Below are positions 1 through 6,475 of a stretch of 9,105 bases of DNA, piece by piece. Under the pieces are notes generated by a model. That model did no database searches and was not told where the DNA came from. It saw only the letters and a program-made list of their open reading frames with translations. A program made the translations under genes and the position numbers. Location of the stretch: positions 1-9,105 of the forward strand of contig CANGXK010000080.1 in the NCBI GenBank assembly GCA_947457715.1, in the 5' to 3' direction. Source of the stretch: Gemmatimonadota bacterium. Its GTDB lineage: Bacteria > Gemmatimonadota > Gemmatimonadetes > Gemmatimonadales > Gemmatimonadaceae. Each line of letters begins with the position of its first letter. The first letter of the stretch is position 1.

Positions 1-2156
1 ATGGCGAGACCGATCGGATCCATCATCTTGTGGCAGCTCGCGCAGGCCGGGCTCTTGCGATGCTGCTCCATGCGCTCGCGCACCGTGAGCAGACGCCCCT
101 CCGTGCTGCCGGGCGTCGCTTCCAGATCAGGGACACCCGGTGGTGGCGGTGGCGGCGGGGAGTTCAGCAACACTTCCATCACCCACTTGCCGCGTTCCAC
201 CGCCGACGTGCGACCGGCGTGCGAGGTCAGCGTGAGAACACTGGCGTGCGACAACAACCCGCGCCGGCCGGCATCGGGATACTTCACCCGCCGGAACGAG
301 GGTCCGACCACGTTGGGGATGTCGTAGTGCTGCGCGAGCCGTTCGTTCACGAACGTGTAGTCGGCGCGATAGAGATCGAACAACGGCCGGTCTCGGCGCA
401 CGAGATCGTCGAAGAACAGCTCCGTTTCCTGGCGCATTGCACCGCGCAGCTGCTCGTCGAAATCGGGATACTGCCGGATGTCAGGCTGCACGATGTCGAG
501 ATCGGGCAGGCGCAGCCACTGCGCCGCGAAGCGCGTGGACAACGCCTTCGCGCGCGGGTCGCCGAGCATGCGCCGGACCTCGCGCTCGAGCCCCGCTGTC
601 TGCGACAGCGTGCCGCGGGTGGCGGCGGTGATCAGCGCCTGGTCGGGGGGCGCCGACCAGAGAAAGAAGGACAGCCGCGACGCGAGGTCGATGTCGCGCA
701 GCTTGTAGTTCGTGCCGGCGACGACGTCGCGCGGCGCCTGTTCGAAACGGAACACGAAGTCGGGACTGGCCAGAATCCCTTCGAGCGCCGTGCGCACGCC
801 GGTCTCGAAGTTTCCGCCCTTGCGGCCGGCATCATACAACGACATCAGTCCGCCGCGGTCTTCATCGGTGAGCGGACGGCGATACGCCATGGTCCCCAGG
901 CGATTCACACTCGACTGCGCACACGGGCGTTCGGCCGTCACCGTGGCCGGTTGGCAGCTGAAGATGTGCCGACGGACATGGGTGTCCGACACGCCGGTCA
1001 CTGCGTAGGGGCCGTTCACCGTGAGTTCGCGCAGGTGCGGCAGCAGCGAGAATCCGTACGCCACCGCATTCGACGTGCTGTTCAGCGAATATTTGAGTGG
1101 GCTGATGAGATCCTGCACTACGCCCTGAAACGCCGGCGGCACGAATGCGGCGGCGATTTTGTGCGGGCCCGCCGTGACGCGCACGCGATCACTGCCCATG
1201 GCGACGCCGTTGGGATCGGAGGCGTGCATGAAGCGGTCGATGCCGAGCAACGCGACGCGCTCGCCATCGACGGAAATCTCGATCTGTTCTCCACGGGCCA
1301 GACCGCCGGCGAACGCACCCGTCGTTTCATGGAAGAAGTTCACGTCGAACCGGTACTCGCCGTCGGCCGGGAACGTGTGCACCACGGCCATGCCGCCGCG
1401 CGTGCCGAACGGCGTGCCTTCCACGTGGTCCACCTGCGACGCCATCTTCGGCATCGTGTACGTATTCGAGGCCGCGCTCGCCGCCGCGTTCCCGACGGCC
1501 AGCCGGCTCAGATCACTCGCCGCGCGCAGATACGCGCTGAGCAGCGTGGGGGAGAGCGCCTGCACATCGGCGATGTTGTCGAAGTTGTCGCTCTTCGTGT
1601 CCGGGGGCAGATAGGCGCTCGCATCCACATCGAGCTTCAGCAAGTCGGCGACGGCCGCACGATACTCGGCGCGGTTGAGCCGCTGGAATGTGCGCCGGCC
1701 AGGGTTCGGATGCGCGAACGCGCTCGCGTCGAGCTGTCGCTCGAGCGAAGTCACGAGCGCATCGAGCGTGTCGGCACGCGGGCGCGCCGATCCCACCGGC
1801 GGCATCATGCCGGAGCGCAGTTTGGCGACGACCTTTTCGGCGACATCGGCCTTCGCGTCAGGGGCGCCCACATCGAAGTCGGCCAGCGAGAGATTGCCGC
1901 GGCGCATCGTCGGGTTGTGGCACTTCTGGCAATACTGCTTCACCACCCCGTTGAGCTCTTCCGGCGCCATCCACGTCACGGGCGGCGTCTTGAGAGCGCC
2001 GGCGGGGCGCGCGGCGGGGCGGGGCAAGACCGGATGCCCCACAGCGCGAGGCGCGGTGGGCGGATCGGTTGGCCGAGAATCGCTATGGCCGGGAAGGGCG
2101 ACGGCGAATGAGAGCGTGACCGCCAGTGCGGAGATCGCCTTCATGCCTGACCTCAT
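1..2156 (-). CDS. Secreted haem-binding DUF1592/DUF1588 (planctomycete cytochrome-type) protein, 3' end cut by the window edge
   Basis: This is an exported, probably c-type cytochrome of the multidomain planctomycete class; its enzymatic role is unknown. The minus frame is open without a stop from 2156 to the left edge (718 codons visible). Order seen: signal peptide (about residues 1-25), CQKCH haem motif at 76-80, DUF1587-like block from about 157 (FQRLNRAEYRAAVADLL), a beta-rich stretch around 270-370 resembling the carbohydrate-binding-like module common here, DUF1595-like block around 395-480 (YRRPLTDEDRGGL), DUF1592 around 485-615 (SRLSFFLWSAPPD), and DUF1588 from about 620 (LLNSPPPPPPGVP, then CASCH at 705-709 followed by MMDPIG). 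The C-terminal DUF1585 expected next lies outside. Two in-frame ATGs exist, 2156 and 2144. The second has GAGG six bases upstream and gives a cleaner MK-type signal peptide, so it may be the real start. Such genes often neighbour DUF1552 genes, which would be off the left edge. Confidence 0.93.
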   Translation of the reverse strand, partial: MRSGMKAISALAVTLSFAVALPGHSDSRPTDPPTAPRAVGHPVLPRPAARPAGALKTPPVTWMAPEELNGVVKQYCQKCHNPTMRRGNLSLADFDVGAPDAKADVAEKVVAKLRSGMMPPVGSARPRADTLDALVTSLERQLDASAFAHPNPGRRTFQRLNRAEYRAAVADLLKLDVDASAYLPPDTKSDNFDNIADVQALSPTLLSAYLRAASDLSRLAVGNAAASAASNTYTMPKMASQVDHVEGTPFGTRGGMAVVHTFPADGEYRFDVNFFHETTGAFAGGLARGEQIEISVDGERVALLGIDRFMHASDPNGVAMGSDRVRVTAGPHKIAAAFVPPAFQGVVQDLISPLKYSLNSTSNAVAYGFSLLPHLRELTVNGPYAVTGVSDTHVRRHIFSCQPATVTAERPCAQSSVNRLGTMAYRRPLTDEDRGGLMSLYDAGRKGGNFETGVRTALEGILASPDFVFRFEQAPRDVVAGTNYKLRDIDLASRLSFFLWSAPPDQALITAATRGTLSQTAGLEREVRRMLGDPRAKALSTRFAAQWLRLPDLDIVQPDIRQYPDFDEQLRGAMRQETELFFDDLVRRDRPLFDLYRADYTFVNERLAQHYDIPNVVGPSFRRVKYPDAGRRGLLSHASVLTLTSHAGRTSAVERGKWVMEVLLNSPPPPPPPGVPDLEATPGSTEGRLLTVRERMEQHRKSPACASCHKMMDPIGLA

Positions 2157-2213
2157 GATGCGGGGGGGACTACGGCAGGGAACTGCGGGAGGGAAAAATT
2201 CCAGACCAACGTT

Positions 2214-2261
2214 CGGGCGCGAAACGCGGAATGGCAAGACAAAAACGCATTTTCGCGCCCG
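2214..2261. promoter_or_regulatory. Perfect 11-bp inverted repeat in the divergent spacer
   Basis: CGGGCGCGAAA (2214-2224) is followed after 26 bases by its exact reverse complement TTTCGCGCCCG (2251-2261). It sits between the divergent starts of the haem protein (2156, minus) and the DUF4168-like gene (2345, plus), where an operator or shared regulatory site would be. A TTGACG hexamer (2266-2271) follows the right arm and could be a -35 box, but I see no good -10 at 16-18 bases. No T-run follows, so an intrinsic terminator is unlikely. The symmetry is observed; the regulatory role is inferred. Confidence 0.4.
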
Positions 2262-2344
2262 CCCGTTGACGCCCCGTCCCGCCGGGCCGAGCTTTTGTGA
2301 GCGGTTTTATACCGATCGCCCTCACCCGGTTCCCGGAGTTTCCC

Positions 2345-2743
2345 GTGCGGCGCTGTCTCGTTCCCCTGCTGGCGATCAGCTGTGCCGTGATGGGCACCAC
2401 CGGCACGCTCCACGGACAAACGGCCCCTCCGCCGGCGACCGCGCCGTCGGCGACCGCGCTGGCCCACCCGGACAGCGTGGCGGCGATGATGCCCTTCGCC
2501 CGTGCCCATACCGCGCTCACGACCCTCCGTGAGCGGGCGGACGCCGAGTATGCCGAGCCCAAGAATAAGAATCCTGAGGTGCTGGCCGAACTCCGCGAGA
2601 AGTACCGCGCGGAGCGGGAGCGGTTGCTGAAGGCGCAGGGGCTCGCCGAGTCGGGCTACGGCGAGTTCACCAGGCGCATCAGCAGTGACGACGCGGCGCG
2701 CCGGGCCTTCGAGGCCGCGCTGGCCAAGGTCACCGGCAAGTAA
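2345..2743 (+). CDS. Exported DUF4168-like protein, 132 aa
   Basis: A small exported protein of unknown function. The GTG at 2345 is chosen because GGAG (2335-2338) lies six bases upstream and translation begins with a classic signal sequence (MRRC, hydrophobic core LVPLLAISCAVMG, likely cleavage after LHG near residue 24). An in-frame GTG at 2297 would add 16 residues but has no such signals. A low-complexity Pro/Ala/Thr linker (about 25-40) follows, then a charged helical region (about 55-98) with a coiled-coil look (LREKYRAERERLLKAQGL). The last third (QGLAESGYGEFTRRISSDDAARRAFEAAL, split as QGLAESGYGEF and TRRISSDDAARR) resembles DUF4168, where a 'GLS-EYN-I' turn precedes a short helix. 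A lipobox at the early Cys13 is considered and disfavoured. It ends 28 bases before the stop of the convergent membrane gene. Confidence 0.75.
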   Translation: MRRCLVPLLAISCAVMGTTGTLHGQTAPPPATAPSATALAHPDSVAAMMPFARAHTALTTLRERADAEYAEPKNKNPEVLAELREKYRAERERLLKAQGLAESGYGEFTRRISSDDAARRAFEAALAKVTGK

Positions 2744-2771
2744 GGCGGCCGGCCGGTCGACGAGTGCGGCG

Positions 2772-3566
2772 CTACCGGCGCGCGCGGCGTCCCGCCAGCC
2801 ACGCAAGCGCGCCCGACCCCACGCCCGCCGGCACCAGCCACCGTGCCGCGTCGGCCATGGCGGGCATGTCAGCGTAGCGCGCGCCGATGCCGTACACGGC
2901 CCAGGCCACGACGAGCGGAAAGAGCCAATTGCCGCGCCGCCACGCCATCACGACGCCCAGCACGGTCGCGATCAGCATCATCGCGGTCGCCCACGTCGAC
3001 TCGGCCACGCCGAAGCCGCTGAACCCCACGGCGTGGGCGAACTGAAAGCTGTTGGCGATCAGCGCCACCGAGATCCACGCGAGGTAGATGTCCTGGGGCC
3101 ACACCAGGAACGCCTGCTCGGTCAGCGAGGCACGGTGAGGGCCACGGCCATCGGCGCTACGGCCGTCGGCGCCATGGGCGCCGCGCACGCGCTCGCCGAT
3201 CGCCACCAGGGTGACGAGGAAAACCACCATCACCAGCAGCGCCAGCGCGAACTGGCCGAAGGAAAACAGCGAGATCCACGCCACGTTCAGCGCGCCGGTG
3301 ACAGCCCACCAGATGCCGAGCCGCTGGACCGCCCGCTCCGCCCCGGCCGTCGGGAGCGCCTGATAGACGGCCGTGGCGATGAGTCCCAGGTAGATCAGGC
3401 TCCAGATGCCGAACACGTAGTCGGCGGGCAGGAAGAGCGAGCGGTAGCGATTGGCGATCACGCCGATCGAGTCGCCGCTCATCGCGCCCGAGGCGGCGAG
3501 CCCATTGAGCGCGATCACCACGAGGAGCACGAGCACGTTGCCTGTTTTTCGGCGTGTCAGTGACAT
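2772..3566 (-). CDS. Tryptophan-rich multi-pass membrane protein, TspO/MBR-related, 264 aa
   Basis: A polytopic inner-membrane protein of the long TspO/MBR-related group often labelled 'tryptophan-rich sensory protein'. Ligand and role are unknown for this group; classical TspO binds porphyrins and is about 155 aa with five helices. The start ATG at 3566 gives MSLTRRKTGN and then a first helix (about 11-29). Further hydrophobic segments lie near 50-70, 85-102, 106-124, 153-180, 190-209, 214-230 and 243-259. Twelve tryptophans occur in 264 residues. The diagnostic stretch is YVFGIWSLIYLGLIATAVYQ (50-69), then GIWWAVTGALNVAWI. The frame stays open upstream past 3566, but that extension runs antisense through the neighbouring gene and looks non-coding. 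No clear Shine-Dalgarno precedes 3566 (the upstream bases are pyrimidine-rich), so the start is moderately uncertain. The 124-152 loop carries a small duplication (see repeat at 3144-3173). Confidence 0.82.
   Translation of the reverse strand: MSLTRRKTGNVLVLLVVIALNGLAASGAMSGDSIGVIANRYRSLFLPADYVFGIWSLIYLGLIATAVYQALPTAGAERAVQRLGIWWAVTGALNVAWISLFSFGQFALALLVMVVFLVTLVAIGERVRGAHGADGRSADGRGPHRASLTEQAFLVWPQDIYLAWISVALIANSFQFAHAVGFSGFGVAESTWATAMMLIATVLGVVMAWRRGNWLFPLVVAWAVYGIGARYADMPAMADAARWLVPAGVGSGALAWLAGRRARR
3144..3173. repeat. Imperfect 15-bp tandem duplication inside the TspO-like gene
   Basis: ACGGCCATCGGCGCT (3144-3158) is followed directly by ACGGCCGTCGGCGCC (3159-3173), identical at 13 of 15 positions. 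Read on the minus strand it encodes GADGR followed by SADGR (residues 132-141) in the long hydrophilic loop between the fourth and fifth hydrophobic segments. It keeps the reading frame and probably lengthened a loop that tolerates change. Confidence 0.7.
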
Positions 3567-3605
3567 GGAGGGGAGAGGCGTGAGAACGACAGCGCGCGCG
3601 GGCCA

Positions 3606-3626
3606 CCCGGAGGATAACATTCCGGG
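3606..3626. promoter_or_regulatory. Inverted repeat in the divergent spacer, possible operator
   Basis: CCCGGA (3606-3611) and TCCGGG (3621-3626) form a perfect 6-bp inverted repeat with a 9-base AT-richer centre (GGATAACAT). It lies between the divergent starts of the TspO-like gene (3566, minus) and the small membrane gene (3681, plus), a natural place for an operator acting on either gene. The stem is short, so chance is possible. No partner regulator gene is visible nearby. Confidence 0.3.
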
Positions 3627-3680
3627 AGTGATGGACATCGAAACAGACGCCTGAAATCTCAATCGTGGAAGGGTGACCGG

Positions 3681-4124
3681 ATGTACGGAATCTTGCTGAG
3701 TGCGCACAACCTGCTGGCCTGGGCGGTTCTCCTCGTGGGCGTCCTGGTGATCGTGCGGGCGCTCGGTCGCAGCGCCACGTGGTCGGACGCCGACACGGGG
3801 CTGGTGCGGCGGCTGACGTTGTTGGTGCACTTGCAGCTGCTGGCCGGTCTCGGCCTCTGGTTCGTGAGTCCGGCGGTGACGGCCGCCCGCAGCTCGATGG
3901 GCGACTCGATGAAGGATCCCGCGCTGCGCCGCCTGGTGGTCGAGCACCCGTTCCTGATGGTGCTGGCGGTGATCGCCGCCACGGTGTCGGGCGTGCTGGT
4001 GAAGAAGGCCTCGGGCCCGGCCGCCAAGGCCAGAAAGGCGCTGTTCGGCACGCTGGTCACACTGGCGCTGGTGGCCGCGGTGATCCCATGGCAGCGGCTG
4101 ATCACGAAGTGGACGGTGGGGTGA
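3681..4124 (+). CDS. Small four-helix membrane protein, cytochrome b-like, 147 aa
   Basis: An inner-membrane protein with four predicted helices (about 5-27, 42-62, 90-108, 119-137). It resembles the small 'cytochrome B'-type hypothetical proteins of environmental bacteria: a histidine in the first helix (H9, SAHNLLAW), HLQLLAGLGLWFVSP in the second (H50), an acidic-His-Pro motif before the third (E88-H89-P90, then FLM), and an IPW motif near the end (135-137). H9, H50 and H89 could be haem ligands, which is an inference. The start is firm: GGAAGGG (3667-3673) lies seven bases upstream of the ATG. It is divergent from the TspO-like gene, the other tryptophan-rich and potentially porphyrin-related membrane protein here, so a shared haem or redox theme is possible but unproven. 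Confidence 0.78.
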   Translation: MYGILLSAHNLLAWAVLLVGVLVIVRALGRSATWSDADTGLVRRLTLLVHLQLLAGLGLWFVSPAVTAARSSMGDSMKDPALRRLVVEHPFLMVLAVIAATVSGVLVKKASGPAAKARKALFGTLVTLALVAAVIPWQRLITKWTVG

Positions 4125-4169
4125 TGGGGCGGGGGGGGCGACACAGAGCCCTCGTTGTCGTACCCCCCG

Positions 4170-4223
4170 TAGATTGGCACCATGACGACCGCCCCCTATC
4201 GCGCGGGTTGGACGGACTCTTGA
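4170..4223 (+). pseudogene. Possible leaderless gene start, 13 codons, cut off by the palindromic element
   Basis: TAGATT (4170-4175) is a -10-like hexamer six bases before an ATG at 4182. This spacing is seen for leaderless genes in several high-GC phyla. The ORF reads MTTAPYRAGWTDS and stops at TGA (4221-4223), the exact left end of the 126-bp palindrome. This could be the start of a gene truncated when the palindrome inserted or when flanking DNA recombined. No continuation of a recognisable protein is found after 4348. It could also be chance. Confidence 0.2.
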
Positions 4224-4348
4224 ACCGATGACGCAGAGTGGCAGAGGACGCAGAGGCCGCAGAGAAGCCAACAAGCGTTCACTCTTGTGAACCGACGCCG
4301 GTGCCCTCTGCGCTTCTCTGCGTGCGCTGCGCCTCTGCGTGATCTGTT
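4223..4348. repeat. 126-bp imperfect palindrome made of GCAGAG-core units
   Basis: The left end AACCGATGACGCAGAG (4223-4238) matches the reverse complement of the right end, AACAGATCACGCAGAG (from 4348 back to 4333), at 14 of 16 positions. The left arm repeats 8-9-base units (GACGCAGAG, TGGCAGAG, GACGCAGAG, GCCGCAGAG) to about 4264. The right arm (about 4301-4340) repeats the complementary CTCTGCG units. The central part holds a perfect hairpin, GTTCAC-TCTT-GTGAAC (4277-4292). From general familiarity, GCAGAG/CTCTGCG-rich intergenic palindromes recur in genomes of environmental bacteria, but I cannot name a defined family. It could be a non-autonomous mobile repeat or a structured RNA or DNA element. 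No clear target-site duplication is visible. Confidence 0.65.
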
Positions 4349-4386
4349 GGCGGAGGCACGTGCGGCAACCGGACGCCGCGGCCTCA

Positions 4387-4404
4387 CTCAGTGCGATCAC
4401 TGAG
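4387..4404. repeat. Perfect 7-bp hairpin downstream of the glycosyltransferase
   Basis: CTCAGTG (4387-4393), loop CGAT, CACTGAG (4398-4404). It lies 132 bases past the stop of the minus-strand glycosyltransferase and 38 bases right of the palindrome. No U-tract follows on either strand, so it is not a standard intrinsic terminator. It could be a protein-binding site, part of a larger mobile sequence, or an RNA 3'-end stabiliser. Confidence 0.4.
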
Positions 4405-4535
4405 CGCATAGGCCCCGCAGCAGTACCACCCCGACAGCCACGCCGAACCTCTCCACCTCCATCTAGTCGGAGGCGCTCGTGAGCCGTGCGTCGGCGACCT
4501 GCCGGTGTCGGAGAGCCCGTTGTGCGTCCTGTTCG

Positions 4536-5267
4536 TTACGGCCGTGAACCGCCTTCGACCGCTATGGCGACACGGTAGTTCTTCATGGCCCGGCGATAAG
4601 CCCTTGCTGCACGCAGCAACGGCCCGCCCTTCTCCCGCCCGCCAGCGGCGAATACGATCGGCCACTCGGCGATCGCCAGCCCCGCTTTCCGGCCGCGGTC
4701 CAGAAGCTCCGTGTCCCAGAAGCAATGCTGATCTTTCACGGCGTCCAGAAGTGGAAGAACCCGCGTGCGGCGAAACACCTTTAGCCGGCACTCTGGATCG
4801 GCCACCGGCAAGCGGAGGCAGGCTGAGGTATACTGACGGTAGGTCCAGTACGACAAGAACCGGAATGGGGCGGTAAGGGGATTGCGAAAAACTCGCCTGC
4901 CGACCACGAACTCCGCGTCGCCGCGACGCACCTGCTCGATCATCGGTACGAGCCCTTGGGCAAGGAGCAAGTCCAATTCGATATAACCCACGATGTCGCC
5001 GCGGGCCGCGCGGATACCGCTGCTGATCGCACCACCATGTCCGTGATTGCGGTCCAGGTATGTCGCCGACACCTCGATTCCACGCGACTGCAGCCATTCG
5101 ACGCAGTGACGCAGTTCCGCTGCCGTCTCGTCGCGGGAATGGTCCTCTACGAAGACGAACTCCCACGACAGTCCGGTCGCGTTCATGGTTTCGCAGAGGC
5201 GTTCGACGCTCTGACGCAGGCGGACGGCATCGTTGTAGCAGGGCACGACGAGGCTGAATCCGATCAT
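4536..5267 (-). CDS. Family 2 glycosyltransferase, DPM1-like, 243 aa
   Basis: A cytoplasmic GT-A fold glycosyltransferase that would move a sugar from a nucleotide donor to a lipid carrier or growing glycan; donor and acceptor are unknown. MIGFSLVVPCYND at the N-terminus is the usual first beta strand and sets the start at 5267. Also present: VEDHSRDET (40-48), the nucleotide-side acidic region; NHGHGGAISSGIRAARGD (74-91), the glycine-rich motif of dolichyl-phosphate-mannose-synthase-like enzymes; and DPECRLKVFRR (157-167), the acceptor-side motif. The metal-binding DxD position reads E97-L98-D99, so its first Asp is Glu. No C-terminal membrane helices are present, so this is the short soluble form. 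The frame is open upstream of 5267 but would overlap the divergent nucleotidyltransferase; no strong Shine-Dalgarno marks 5267. Only 44 bases separate the two divergent starts. Confidence 0.88.
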   Translation of the reverse strand: MIGFSLVVPCYNDAVRLRQSVERLCETMNATGLSWEFVFVEDHSRDETAAELRHCVEWLQSRGIEVSATYLDRNHGHGGAISSGIRAARGDIVGYIELDLLLAQGLVPMIEQVRRGDAEFVVGRRVFRNPLTAPFRFLSYWTYRQYTSACLRLPVADPECRLKVFRRTRVLPLLDAVKDQHCFWDTELLDRGRKAGLAIAEWPIVFAAGGREKGGPLLRAARAYRRAMKNYRVAIAVEGGSRP

Positions 5268-5311
5268 GGGGCGCTTCGAATGAGGCGAAAGGGGTAGGAA
5301 TCTGGACAAGT

Positions 5312-6475
5312 ATGTATCGCCGCGAGCCGTTTGACACCATGACCCTGAAACCGTCTCCCCGCACCATGACCAATGTTCGCCGCCCATCCCGGCCATGGAG
5401 GGATCTCGGCTGCTCACCGCGAAGCCTCTGTCTGACGTTGGGCGATGCGCTGAGGGAAGACCGCGGACTGCACGCCGCCGTCCGCGTCGATGTTCAGGCC
5501 ATCACAATGCTCGTCGAGCGGCACAAGCTCGGCCCGTTTCTCGGCCAACAGGTTGAGAAATCGCTGATGCCTTCGCTCCCTGTTGCGATCCAGAATCAGA
5601 TCGCTGCGTCGGTGAGCCGGCAGACCGAGATCGCGGCCGGATGCCTCGCCGGCTTCGCCGGTATCGCAGACCGTTTCGAGAAGGCGGGGGTGTCGCTCGT
5701 GATGCTGAAGGGCGCAGCGCTGGGGGAACGCCTGTTCGGTGGTGTCACCAATCGCGGCTACTGGGATCTCGATATACTCGTCCACGAACATGATCAGGCT
5801 CTCGCCGGCCGACTCCTCGAGGAAGAGGGGTTCCGGCGAACCGCCACGGTGCTTTTCAGCGAGCGACTGTCTGCGCTCTTCTCCCACGGATTCGACTACG
5901 AGCGACATGATCTCAAGGTCGACCTCCATTGGTGCCTGTCGCGCGTCCCCGGCTTCCGGGTGGACTCGTCCGCCATGCTGCGCAGGGCCGTGATGCTCAA
6001 CGTCGGTGGCCGAGAGACGCCCATCCTTGCCCTCGAGGACGAACTCGTTTTTGAGTTGGTGTCCATGTTCGCCGACATTCAACGCGGTGGACTCCGGCTG
6101 CAGTCCTTCGTCGATCTATTGGCGATGCTGCGACAACTTCCGGGCATCGTGTGGGAAGATTTCTTCGCGCGCCGCCACGCGGAGGGATGTCAGGCCGCAT
6201 GTCGAGGCGTGCTTGGCATCTTTCTGTCGATCCTCGCGCTCGAGACGGTATTTCCGGAACTCGCCGCAGCTGTCGGCGACCTGCCCTCGTTCGACGAATC
6301 GCTGGTCGTCCTCGCGTCCGGCGGCGCGGCGGGGAGAGCGAGGCGCTGGGCGGCAAGCCGGATGCCGGTTTCTCCGCTGACCTACGCGGCGTGGTGGGCC
6401 GTCTCGTTACCGTTCCGCGTGGCGGCCAGCCATCCGAGCCTCAAGCGGTATGGCCCGGCTCGGGCGCCGCGGTGA
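5312..6475 (+). CDS. Nucleotidyltransferase-fold protein, PF14907 (NTP_transf_5) type, up to 387 aa
   Basis: A predicted nucleotidyltransferase of the 'uncharacterised nucleotidyltransferase' family, members of which occur in exopolysaccharide loci and some lasso-peptide loci; the substrate is unknown. The signature is VMLKGAALGERLFGG (131-145, K133) followed by GYWDLDILV with the metal-binding pair D152 and D154, then HDQALAGRLLEEEGF. A second region, DLKVDLHWCLS, supplies a likely third acidic residue, and LALEDELVFELVSMFAD is the helical segment typical after the core. The C-terminal part is helical. ATG 5312 has AGGA (5296-5299) 12 bases upstream, a long spacing. ATGs at 5339 and 5366 are alternatives, and family-like sequence begins only near residue 38, so the N-terminus is uncertain. 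It heads the plus-strand run, and its TGA overlaps the next GTG (GTGA). Confidence 0.85.
   Translation: MYRREPFDTMTLKPSPRTMTNVRRPSRPWRDLGCSPRSLCLTLGDALREDRGLHAAVRVDVQAITMLVERHKLGPFLGQQVEKSLMPSLPVAIQNQIAASVSRQTEIAAGCLAGFAGIADRFEKAGVSLVMLKGAALGERLFGGVTNRGYWDLDILVHEHDQALAGRLLEEEGFRRTATVLFSERLSALFSHGFDYERHDLKVDLHWCLSRVPGFRVDSSAMLRRAVMLNVGGRETPILALEDELVFELVSMFADIQRGGLRLQSFVDLLAMLRQLPGIVWEDFFARRHAEGCQAACRGVLGIFLSILALETVFPELAAAVGDLPSFDESLVVLASGGAAGRARRWAASRMPVSPLTYAAWWAVSLPFRVAASHPSLKRYGPARAPR

Larger units (their letters stand above)
4125..4535. other. 411-bp boundary region without a convincing intact gene
   Basis: This gap separates the small membrane gene (stop at 4124) from the end of the minus-strand glycosyltransferase (4536). 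It contains a G-run just after the stop (4130-4138), a short leaderless-looking start (4170-4223), a 126-bp imperfect palindrome (4223-4348) and a perfect hairpin (4387-4404). The minus frame across 4384-4535 is open but reads as Arg/Pro-rich shadow sequence ending in a short Trp/Cys-rich tail, and I do not recognise any protein in it. I see no tRNA or transposase gene here. Confidence 0.6.

Noticed and set aside
30..2111. Very long plus-strand open frame (693 codons)
   Set aside because: It is antisense to the haem protein, is Arg/His-rich throughout, shows no domain, and arises because high-GC coding leaves the opposite frame open. The minus frame has two CXXCH motifs and clear DUF1592/DUF1588 blocks.
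2732..2779. Terminator hairpin in the convergent spacer
   Set aside because: ACCGGC and GCCGGT can pair in two alternative ways around the two stop codons, but the stems are only six bases, overlap coding sequence and have no T-run. In GC-rich DNA this is expected by chance.
2685..3563. Plus-strand open frame opposite the TspO-like gene
   Set aside because: Low-complexity Arg/His/Pro-rich translation antisense to a clear multi-pass membrane protein.
3567..4409. Upstream extension of the TspO-like frame to 545 codons
   Set aside because: The extension passes through the divergent spacer and antisense through the small membrane gene, with no membrane or domain features. The real protein begins near 3566.
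5330..5358. TTGACA as a -35 box for a leaderless start at 5366
   Set aside because: The hexamer is a perfect -35, but the position 17 bases on reads GTCTCC, which is not -10-like.
4384..5373. Minus-strand 329-codon frame overlapping the glycosyltransferase
   Set aside because: It is in another frame from the clear GT2 and reads as an Arg/Ser/Pro-rich shadow. Only the last residues (GWYCCGAYALSD) look unusual, and I could not match them to any protein.
5414..6082. Minus-strand frame of 222 codons
   Set aside because: Antisense shadow of the nucleotidyltransferase; no recognisable motif.
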